Source of the DNA: CAZRRV01 sp964406705
GTDB lineage: Bacteria > Bacillota > Clostridia > Oscillospirales > Acutalibacteraceae
DNA length: 16,505 nt
Reading direction: 5' to 3'
NCBI GenBank assembly: GCA_964406705.1
Contig: CAYOSS010000035.1
Coordinates: 1 to 16,505 of the forward strand
Numbering within the stretch: the stretch's first letter is position 1; every line of letters begins with the position of its first letter. This document shows, piece by piece, positions 7,191 through 13,324 of this stretch. The position numbers and the translations under genes were made by a program. Under the pieces are notes generated by a model that was given only the letters and a program-made list of their open reading frames with translations, was not told where the DNA came from and searched no databases.

Positions 7191-7451
7191 TTGAGAATAT
7201 TATTCTCGAAAACAGCAAAAAAGGAAATCGAAAAGCTGTCAAAAGACTATAAGCGTCTTATTCGCAACGGAATTGCCGGACTGGCTAAAGCGCCGCCGGA
7301 AGGAGATATAAAGCCAATAGAAAGCTCAAAAAACGAACAGTATCGCCTTAGAATAGGCAAGTACAGGGTTTTGTTCCGATATACGGCTGATAGTGAAGGA
7401 CAATATTTGTACGTCGATGCTGTCGGTTCACGTGGAGATATTTACAAGTAG
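7191..7451 (+). CDS. RelE/ParE-family toxin of a type II toxin-antitoxin system
   Basis: This 86-aa basic protein has the RelE/ParE fold signature: an N-terminal strand I-L-F-S-K-T-A-K-K-E, a helix with repeated Lys/Arg, then G-D-I-K-P (38-42), the core Y-R-L-R-I-G-K-Y-R-V-L-F (51-62) and the terminal string SRGDIYK (80-86). RelE-like members cut mRNA on the ribosome and ParE-like members poison gyrase; I cannot tell which from sequence alone. The start is TTG at 7191, 6 nt after a perfect AGGAGGG. Its stop overlaps the next gene's AGGAGGG, so the two are coupled. Toxin before antitoxin is the reverse of the common order, as in HigBA. Base composition is clearly more AT-rich than the neighbours, suggesting acquisition. 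Confidence 0.85.
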   Translation: MRILFSKTAKKEIEKLSKDYKRLIRNGIAGLAKAPPEGDIKPIESSKNEQYRLRIGKYRVLFRYTADSEGQYLYVDAVGSRGDIYK

Positions 7452-7463
7452 GAGGGAAATTTA

Positions 7464-7676
7464 ATGTCTGAGCATACAAAAGAGCTCTTTACGATCGTTG
7501 ACGCCTTGCCGGACAGCGAGAAAAGCCTGATCGACGAGCTTGTTCGGCGCGTAATTATCGCCTGGGATCCGGATTTTACAAAGCTGACCCCGGAGGAAAT
7601 TGCCGTCCTTCGCCGGTCGGAGCAGGAACGCCAAACAGGCGAGGTGTTCTCCGACGACGAAATTAGCTGGGACTAA
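7464..7676 (+). CDS. Probable antitoxin paired with the RelE/ParE toxin
   Basis: A small acidic protein of 70 aa. AGGAGGG (7450-7456) lies 7 nt before the ATG and overlaps the toxin stop. The C-terminal part, E-R-Q-T-G-E-V-F-S-D-D-E-I, resembles the toxin-binding tail of RelB-type antitoxins, which usually ends x-G-E-x-x-S-x-E-E-L. The N-terminal half is helical, with the pattern LPDSEKSLIDELVRR, and I see no recognised DNA-binding domain. If so, autoregulation would need another partner or a very small dimerisation motif. The antitoxin call rests mainly on position, size, charge and this tail. No terminator is visible between this stop and the tRNA promoter. Confidence 0.65.
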   Translation: MSEHTKELFTIVDALPDSEKSLIDELVRRVIIAWDPDFTKLTPEEIAVLRRSEQERQTGEVFSDDEISWD

Positions 7677-7781
7677 CAGACCAAGCCCCGTCATCTGCTT
7701 GTATCCCGATTGACAGGTGGATCCGGCCCGCCGGCATCCGGCAAAGCTTCCCCGCGATGCGAGCCCGCTCTCAAATTATAG

Positions 7782-7810
7782 TTGACATTTGGCGGGCAAT
7801 CAGTTATTAT
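7782..7810 (+). promoter_or_regulatory. Promoter of tRNA-Pro
   Basis: TTGACA (7782-7787) and TATTAT (7805-7810) are spaced by 17 nt, about 28 nt before the mature tRNA. A TATAAT at 7808-7813 overlaps but would give a 20-nt gap. The sequence supports a strong stable-RNA promoter. Confidence 0.85.
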
Positions 7811-7838
7811 AATAGGAGCCGGGAGCGATCCCGGCCGG

Positions 7839-7915
7839 CGAGGTGTGGCTCAGTTTGGTAGAGCGCTGCGTTCGGGACGCAGAGGCCGCAGGTTCGAATC
7901 CTGTCACCTCGACCA
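7839..7915 (+). tRNA. tRNA-Pro, anticodon CGG
   Basis: The 77-nt sequence folds as a full cloverleaf. The acceptor stem CGAGGTG (7839-7845) pairs with CACCTCG (7905-7911), followed by discriminator A and an encoded CCA (7913-7915). The D arm is GCTC/GAGC, the anticodon stem CTGCG/CGCAG encloses TTCGGGA with anticodon CGG (7873-7875), and the T arm has GCAGG-TTCGAAT-CCTGT. It reads the codon CCG, which should be heavily used in this GC-rich genome. It has its own promoter and a terminator directly after. Confidence 0.97.
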
Positions 7916-7917
7916 GC

Positions 7918-7947
7918 AAAGCCGGGGTTTTGCCGCCCCGGCTTTTT
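7918..7947 (+). terminator. Intrinsic terminator of tRNA-Pro
   Basis: AAAGCCGGGG (7918-7927) pairs perfectly with CCCCGGCTTT (7936-7945) around an 8-nt loop and runs into a T-tract (7943-7947). It begins 2 nt after the CCA. It is also the first, best-formed member of the hairpin array that continues to about 8597. Confidence 0.93.
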
Positions 7948-8597
7948 CCTTTACAGCGGGTTAATCGCCCGCGCAAGGAGATGTCGGGCGCCGTTCCGCC
8001 CGGCTTCACTTATTGTAGCGAGCTGTCACCCACTTGGGGGACACCGGGATATTGGTCGCCCCGGCTTCTCTTTTTACGGCTGGATACCACTCGCCTGAGA
8101 GCTACCGGGTGCCGTTCAGCCCCGGCTTTTCTCATAGGGCGGCGGGGGCGACTTTAAGGGCGCCGTTCCGCCCCGGCCTCTTTTCCAGTGGGATGGTGGC
8201 GAGAGGGGACCGTCCGGGTACTATGTGCTGCCCGGCTTCTTCTATTACGGCAGGTTAATCTCCCGCTTGTGGAAAGCCGGGCGCCGTTCCGCCCGGCTTC
8301 ATTTATTGCAGCGAGCTGTCACCCACTTGGGGGGCACCGGGATATTGGTCGCCCCGGCTTCTTCTATCGCGGCGGGATACCCCTCGCCCGGGAGAGATGT
8401 CGGGTGCCGTTCAACCTCGGCTTTTCTTTTTTTGGCTGGATACCCCTCGCCTGAGAGCTACCGGGCACCGTTCAGCCCCGGCTTTTCTCATAGGACGGCG
8501 GAGGTGACTTTAAGGGCGCCGTATCGCCCCGACCTCTTTTCCAGCGGGATAGCGACGCGGGGGGACCGTCAAGGCACCGTTCCGCCCCGCTCCCCCT
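7918..8597 (+). repeat. Array of about 12 terminator-like hairpins, ~60-bp period
   Basis: Hairpins with CCGGG/CCCGG or GGGCG/CGCCC stems, most followed by CTTCTTTT-like tracts, centre near 7931, 7994, 8054, 8115, 8166, 8224, 8286, 8347, 8408, 8471, 8522 and 8575. Spacing is 51-63 bp. The best copy after the first is a perfect 10-bp stem at 8274-8283/8290-8299 with loop CCGTTC. Spacers also match, with a motif near ACGGCGGGATACCCCTCGCC. A higher-order duplication is plain: units 2-5 recur as units 7, 8, 10 and 11, offset by 292-293 bp and then 356 bp because of one extra unit. Nearly all T-tracts lie on the plus strand, the direction of tRNA transcription. Open frames through it, including a long antisense one, are not real genes. 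Confidence 0.85.
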
Positions 8598-8620
8598 TTC
8601 CCACGGCGGCGCGGGGGGTG

Positions 8621-11600
8621 CTACCCCGCCACGGTGACGCCGTAAATCAGGACATTGTACCCCGGCGCGGAGGAAAAGGCGAGGGAATCCACCGTTTTCG
8701 CGGGATCGGCGGGGAAACGCCGGGCGGCGAGGGTGTACCGCTCGAAATCCCGGTCGTAGCAGTAAAGAAGAGCCGGGGCAGTATTCTCCGCCCTCGGGTC
8801 AATTCGCGTCGTGCCGAGGAGGGTGTCGGCGGCGGAGATGTCCACGCCGTTCCGCAGGACATAGCGGTCCTCGGAGCCGTCGGAATACCGCACGGCAAGC
8901 TCCCCCGCCGGCTCCCCGTACTCCCCGCCCAAGGGGAACCCGCCGGGGTAACTCACGTTGCCGAACACGTACACCCCCGCGGCGGCCCGACCCACCGGGA
9001 TCACCGTCTCCCGCTCCGCGACGACGGGGCGCCGGCAGAGATTTACCGGCAGACCGCCCAGCGCGTACACATCCTCCGGCAGAACGGGCCCCGTCGCGGC
9101 GCGCCGCTCCCTGCCCCTGCCGTCGAGCTCCGGGGCGGACGCCGTCATACGCGAAAAGGCTGGGGCGGCGGCATCCGACGCGCCGGCGAGGTCAAGCGGG
9201 AACGCGCCTTCCTCGTACGGGAGCGCGGCGGTAAACTCAATCTCGTAGCAAGGCGGCTCGGGAGGGAGCTTCAGAGCGGCGAACTCCTCGGTGAATATTT
9301 TCAGATTGTCGGTCGGCACGCGGTACTTATCCACCAGCCCCTCGCGGACGACGCCGTCCTCCACGGCGTTCGCCCTGCGGTACTCGTCGTACTCCGCCCA
9401 GCACCAGAACGTCGCCCCGGCGAGCACCGGCCCGTCCTCCGGGTTGCGGGAAAGCTTCACTATCGTGCGGATAAACTCCCTGAACAGCCGCTCGTTGCCC
9501 GCGACGTAGTACCCTCCCCACTCGGTGAGCAGCAGGGGCATCTCGGTGAGGGTCTCGGCGCTCTTAAGCAGCAGCTCCGTTGTGGGGGCGTAGGGGTGCA
9601 TAGTGTAAAAGTCGAACCCGGACCGCGGGTAATTCTCCTTTGTCATTTCCAAATCCATACAGTTCGCCCCGGAGACCATTCGCGTGGGGTCGGCGGCCCG
9701 GCAGACTTTGGCGGACTCCCGCAAATACTCCAGAGTAAACACGCACTCGTTGAAGCTCAGCCAGAACGCCACGCTCACGTGGCTGCGGTCGCGCTTTATC
9801 ACCCGGCGGAGCACCTCCAACGCCGCCTCGCAGATCTCGGGGTTATGCATATCCGACCACCAAAGCCCCGGCTCCTCCGAGACCAGCAGACCGAGCTCAT
9901 CCGCGAGCTCCAACACGCGCTTGTGGTGAGGGTAATGCACCAGTCGGACGTAGTTCACCCCCGCGCTCTTTATCATCTTCATATCGCGGAGGGTCTCCTC
10001 GTAGGTCAGCGTGTGCCCCTTGTCGCCGTAGAGGTCGTGGCGGTTGACGCCGAGCAGGAACAGCGGCTCCCCGTTCAGGTAAAACCGTTTCCCGCGCGCG
10101 ACAAACTCCTTAAAGCCTACCCTCATCTCTCTCGCGTCGGTGACCTCGCCGCCGCTTACGAGGGCGACGCGGAAGGTGTAGAGCGCGGGGCTGTCGGGGC
10201 TCCAGAGCGCGGGGCGGTCGACGGGAAACTCCAACGCTCCCGGCTCCCCCTCATATGAGCCGACGGGGGCGCCGTCCGGCGAGGCGAGCGTTACTAAAAC
10301 CCGCTCTCCCCCGGCGCACTCGGTCTCAACTTTGGCGCTCGCGGCGGTGTAGCCGTCCCGGAGGGTGGCGCTCCAGGCCACGTCCTCGAAGCGGGCGGCG
10401 GCGGTGTACTCCAAATACACCTCGCGGATTATCCCGCCGTAATTCTCCCAGCCGTTGGAGGGGCCGAACACGGGGTCTATGTCTCGCAGCTCCGCCTCGA
10501 GCCGGTTGCCCTCCTCTTGCAGGACGTCCGTCACGTCGAAGCGGTACTCGCTGTAGGGGAGCATTTCGCCCAAAGAGGCGCCGTTCAGCCGGACTGTGGC
10601 GGCGTAGGTGATCCCGTCAAAGACGAGGAACACCCTCTCCCCACGGAAAACTTTACGGAAAGTGAGCGCGGCGGTGCTGACCCCCACCGGGCGCGCGCTG
10701 AAGGGGACCTCTCTCTTTTGCCGGGGCCCGTTCGCCACGCGGTAATCCCAAAGCCCGCAGAGCGACTGCCGCCGGCGGGCGACCTCCGCCATACCGTACA
10801 AACTGTTCTTTGTACTTCCCGCGCCCCGCTCGCGGAGCATTTTGCGGTAGTGGGACATAATCCGCCCGCCTGTCGGCTCCCCGGGGTCTATCCCCGCCAC
10901 CTCGCGGAGAACTTCCTCCGGGGCGTGGGAGGACTTGTACGCTTCCCAAGCGGGGTCGCCGGAGTAGAGGAGGGTCGCCGCCGCCGTGATCTCGAGAGCA
11001 GTCGGGTCCTCTCCGTATTTCTCCATTAGGCGAAGGGGGCCCGCTATCCGTTCATCCCTCGCGAGCTTACGCTCCGGGTCTCGGGCGTTGCGCTCCACGC
11101 TGTCGGTGATGGCGCGGTTGCGGAACTTGCGCAGCGCGGCGGCGGCGAACTCCGCCTGATCCTCCTCGCCGTACCCGTACTCCCGGCAAAGAGCGGCGTT
11201 TATCCCGGCGACCGCCGAAGAACAGAGCGCCGTAACCCGCGGGTCGTTCGCGGCGTCGGCATAATCGGAAAACCCGTAATACGCCCCGGTGTAGGCTATC
11301 ACGCAGCTGAGGCAGTTGTAGGTGTAGAGCTTTCGCCGCAAAAAATCCTCGAACCGGGGGACGGGCTCCACCCCCGCAAGCCCGGGCGAGAACCCCGGCA
11401 GCGCCTCGCCGTCGTAAGGCAGGCGGGAGTAGTCCTCCGATAAAATGTCGGGCGAGCCGCCCCCCGCTTCCGTCGTGGTGCAGAACACCGCCGCTTCGGC
11501 GACGGCGAAGCCCTCCCCCGCCGCCTTCGCGAAAGTTTTGGCGGGGGATACGGCGTTCTCGCAGGTGATGACCGCCGCGCCCCGGCAGCGCTTCGCGAGC

Positions 11601-11884
11601 TCCCCCGCCGCCTCGCGGAGGTTGCTCCCTCCAACGGCGGTAAAGACCAACTCCACGCCGGAAAAATCCGCGTTTTCCCAGGTGGCGGCGGTGTAGCCGC
11701 TCACGGTGACGGGTGGCCGGGCGTCCCCGAAGAAGCGCACGGTGAAGCTCCCCGCGCGGTTCAAGGTTTCCACCAGAGCGGCGTCCTTGTCGACAAAGAG
11801 GATCTCCGCGCCGGACTCCGAGAGGAGTCTTGCGACAAAGCCGCGCCCCGTCTTGCCCGCTCCTATGACCGCTATTTTAGCCAT
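8621..11884 (-). CDS. Fusion: MtlD-like dehydrogenase plus GH2 glycoside hydrolase
   Basis: This 1087-aa protein joins two complete enzymes. Residues 1-350 are a mannitol-1-phosphate dehydrogenase-like NAD(P) enzyme: GAGKTGRGF (8-16), FTAVGG, then K185 and N190 of the usual K-x4-N-x2-H site, with Ser193 in place of His. A linker (350-370) follows. Residues 372-870 are a glycoside hydrolase family 2 enzyme with sandwich domains and a TIM barrel. It has GVNRHD, VRLVHYPH, the acid/base in SFNE (Glu713), HPY and the nucleophile in TEWGG (Glu788). Residues 880-1087 look like a further beta-sandwich. There is no signal peptide, so it is probably cytoplasmic. The start ATG 11884 overlaps the upstream mtlD-like stop by 8 nt. 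No ribosome site precedes the internal Met codons at 349 or 365, so this is one protein. A beta-galactosidase, glucuronidase or mannosidase specificity cannot be chosen. Confidence 0.88.
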   Translation of the reverse strand: MAKIAVIGAGKTGRGFVARLLSESGAEILFVDKDAALVETLNRAGSFTVRFFGDARPPVTVSGYTAATWENADFSGVELVFTAVGGSNLREAAGELAKRCRGAAVITCENAVSPAKTFAKAAGEGFAVAEAAVFCTTTEAGGGSPDILSEDYSRLPYDGEALPGFSPGLAGVEPVPRFEDFLRRKLYTYNCLSCVIAYTGAYYGFSDYADAANDPRVTALCSSAVAGINAALCREYGYGEEDQAEFAAAALRKFRNRAITDSVERNARDPERKLARDERIAGPLRLMEKYGEDPTALEITAAATLLYSGDPAWEAYKSSHAPEEVLREVAGIDPGEPTGGRIMSHYRKMLRERGAGSTKNSLYGMAEVARRRQSLCGLWDYRVANGPRQKREVPFSARPVGVSTAALTFRKVFRGERVFLVFDGITYAATVRLNGASLGEMLPYSEYRFDVTDVLQEEGNRLEAELRDIDPVFGPSNGWENYGGIIREVYLEYTAAARFEDVAWSATLRDGYTAASAKVETECAGGERVLVTLASPDGAPVGSYEGEPGALEFPVDRPALWSPDSPALYTFRVALVSGGEVTDAREMRVGFKEFVARGKRFYLNGEPLFLLGVNRHDLYGDKGHTLTYEETLRDMKMIKSAGVNYVRLVHYPHHKRVLELADELGLLVSEEPGLWWSDMHNPEICEAALEVLRRVIKRDRSHVSVAFWLSFNECVFTLEYLRESAKVCRAADPTRMVSGANCMDLEMTKENYPRSGFDFYTMHPYAPTTELLLKSAETLTEMPLLLTEWGGYYVAGNERLFREFIRTIVKLSRNPEDGPVLAGATFWCWAEYDEYRRANAVEDGVVREGLVDKYRVPTDNLKIFTEEFAALKLPPEPPCYEIEFTAALPYEEGAFPLDLAGASDAAAPAFSRMTASAPELDGRGRERRAATGPVLPEDVYALGGLPVNLCRRPVVAERETVIPVGRAAAGVYVFGNVSYPGGFPLGGEYGEPAGELAVRYSDGSEDRYVLRNGVDISAADTLLGTTRIDPRAENTAPALLYCYDRDFERYTLAARRFPADPAKTVDSLAFSSAPGYNVLIYGVTVAG
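10796..10815. repeat. AT-rich perfect palindrome at the fusion joint
   Basis: GTACAAA (10796-10802) and TTTGTAC (10809-10815) flank a 6-base centre. It encodes the linker residues T-K-N-S-L-Y of the MtlD-GH2 fusion. It is the only clearly AT-rich patch in this part of a very GC-rich gene, and its codons (ACA, AAG, AGT, TTG) differ from those around it. Confidence 0.6.
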
Positions 11885-13064
11885 TCTCTCCGCCCTCCTT
11901 TATCCAGCCGCGCGCCTTCAGCTCCGCTATTTTATCTTTAATGAGCAGCCCCAACTCCCCCTCGGGGTCCAGCCCGCACACCTCGCGCAGCACCGCGTCC
12001 ACCCCGCGCTCCCGGCGAAGGGCTTCCAACCTAACGGCGGACTCGTCCTCCGGGCTCCGGTAGTAAATCGCGGCGGCGGCGGCCCTCGCCAAGTTCTCCG
12101 GGACTATCCCGTAGGACAGCGCCAGCCGCGCGGAGCCCACGAGCCTGTCGTCCGGGCCAAGCTTCCTCATCGGGTCTCTGGCGTTGCGCTCAATGTAGTC
12201 GGTGATGGTATAATCCTGAAGCTTCGCGAGGGAAGTCCGGGTGAACGCCATCTGCTCCCCGAGCGGGAAGGCGTGCTTCAGCGACAGGGCGCGGGCGGTC
12301 TCGGAGTAAACCCCCTCCAATATCTCCAAGATCCGCTCGTCGTGCGCCGCGTCGGCTATGTAGGTGTAGCCCAGCAGCGCCCCGAGGTACGACACGGTGC
12401 CGTTCGCCGCGTTGTAGGTGTAGAATTTGCGCTCCAAGAAGCCCGTGAACTCCGGGATCAACTTTAACCCCTTTATCGGGGGCAGCTCGCCCCTTAGCCG
12501 GGAAGAATCCACCGGCAGCTCCCAGTAGTTTTGCGCGTTGACCCAGAGCGGGTCGAGACTCAGCTGCTCCGGAGACGCGTCAATGCCGCTGCGTAAGATC
12601 ACCGCCTCGCTGACCCCCACGCGGGCCGCGAAGTACTCCGCCGCCGGTCCCTCCAGCCGCTCCGCTACCCCTCGCCGCAGGATTTCGGCGGGCTCCTTCC
12701 AGTTTTCGCAGGTGACTATGTTGAGGGTGCCGCCCGTCTCGCTCTTTCGCCCGACTCCCTCGGCGAGCGCGGGAACTATTCCGCTTAAATTCTTGCCCCC
12801 CACGGCGGTGAACACGGCGTCCGCCCCCGCCACCGCGTCCGCCACCGCGTCGCCGTCGGAAAGAGGGATGGCCTTAGCGCCCTTCACCACGCAGGACTTC
12901 TCGGGCGCGCCCAGTATGTTTACGGTGTACTCCCCCCGGGAGTTGACGAGCGAGACCAGCTCCTCCGACTTTTCCACAAAGGTGAAGGGAATCCCGCTTA
13001 AATAGAGCAGGTGCCCTATGAACCCCCGCGCTATCTTGCCCGCGCCGAATATCACACAACTCAT
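11877..13064 (-). CDS. MtlD-like polyol/sugar dehydrogenase (mannitol dehydrogenase family)
   Basis: A 395-aa NAD(P)-dependent oxidoreductase of the MtlD fold, about the size of E. coli mannitol-1-phosphate dehydrogenase. The Rossmann motif FGAGKIARGFIG starts at residue 6, then FTAVGGKNL and VTCEN follow. The C-terminal helical domain carries E-R-N-A-R-D-P-M-R-K-L-G-P-D-D-R-L, the counterpart of E. coli V-E-R-V-G-R-Q-P-L-R-K-L. The active-site string is ERKFYTYNAANG: Lys213 and Asn218 are kept, but Asn221 stands where E. coli has His in L-N-T-G-H-A. The same position is Ser in the fused paralogue, so the substrate may not be mannitol-1-phosphate. The start is ATG 13064 with AAGGAGG 8 nt upstream. 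It overlaps the fusion gene by 8 nt and follows the kinase by 218 nt of repeats. Confidence 0.88.
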   Translation of the reverse strand: MSCVIFGAGKIARGFIGHLLYLSGIPFTFVEKSEELVSLVNSRGEYTVNILGAPEKSCVVKGAKAIPLSDGDAVADAVAGADAVFTAVGGKNLSGIVPALAEGVGRKSETGGTLNIVTCENWKEPAEILRRGVAERLEGPAAEYFAARVGVSEAVILRSGIDASPEQLSLDPLWVNAQNYWELPVDSSRLRGELPPIKGLKLIPEFTGFLERKFYTYNAANGTVSYLGALLGYTYIADAAHDERILEILEGVYSETARALSLKHAFPLGEQMAFTRTSLAKLQDYTITDYIERNARDPMRKLGPDDRLVGSARLALSYGIVPENLARAAAAAIYYRSPEDESAVRLEALRRERGVDAVLREVCGLDPEGELGLLIKDKIAELKARGWIKEGGENG

Positions 13065-13099
13065 TTGTATAACCTCCTTATATTGCCGACCCGATTAGG

Positions 13100-13324
13100 G
13101 TACCGTAACAAGTCCTTCGCCGCCGGGCGGAGCCGCCCGCGACAAGCGGGTCTTTCACCACAGGGTGGAGACGCCTGCGAACAGGTTTTTCGCCGCCGGG
13201 TGAAACCGTTTGCGACAAACGGGTCATTCACCGCAGGGTAAAGCCGTATGCAAACAGATCCTTCATCGCCGGGCGGAGCCACTCACTGCCTTGCAAATAA
13301 GCCCTTCACCGCCGGGTAGAGCCT
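13100..13324 (-). repeat. Six-unit array derived from the 3' end of the FGGY kinase gene
   Basis: Read on the minus strand, the kinase's last codons (R-L-Y-P-A-V-K-G-L-F-A-R-Q, 13281-13324) are followed by five degenerate copies: 13246-13280, 13208-13245, 13173-13207, 13135-13172 and 13100-13134. Copy lengths alternate 35, 38, 35, 38, 35, so the true repeat is a 73-bp dimer. Every copy keeps a core near CACCCGGCGGTGAAGGACC. The 38-bp copies end in stem-loops at 13206-13222 and 13133-13149, and CCTG-TTCG-CAGG forms a small hairpin at 13174-13185. Copies beyond the first lie after the stop codon and are untranslated. The array fills the kinase-to-mtlD gap inside the operon. Confidence 0.8.

Noticed and set aside
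7918..8597. CRISPR array
   Set aside because: Units are degenerate, the spacers are related to each other rather than unique, and no cas genes are present.
8621..8640. Terminator for the catabolic operon at GGGGTAGCACCCC
   Set aside because: A short 5-bp stem includes the stop codon, but no T-run follows on the minus strand.
8225..10258. A 677-codon plus-strand open frame
   Set aside because: It is antisense to the GH2 part of the fusion gene and runs through the hairpin array. It has no recognisable domain, while the opposite strand has intact catalytic motifs. High GC content makes long antisense frames common.
10655..10949. Separate start for the GH2 gene inside the fusion
   Set aside because: Internal Met codons near residues 349 and 365 have no Shine-Dalgarno, and the frame is continuous from the MtlD domain.
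13100..13324. CRISPR-like or coding repeat
   Set aside because: Units abut without unique spacers and alternate 35/38 bp. Only the first unit is in frame with the kinase; the others fall after the stop.
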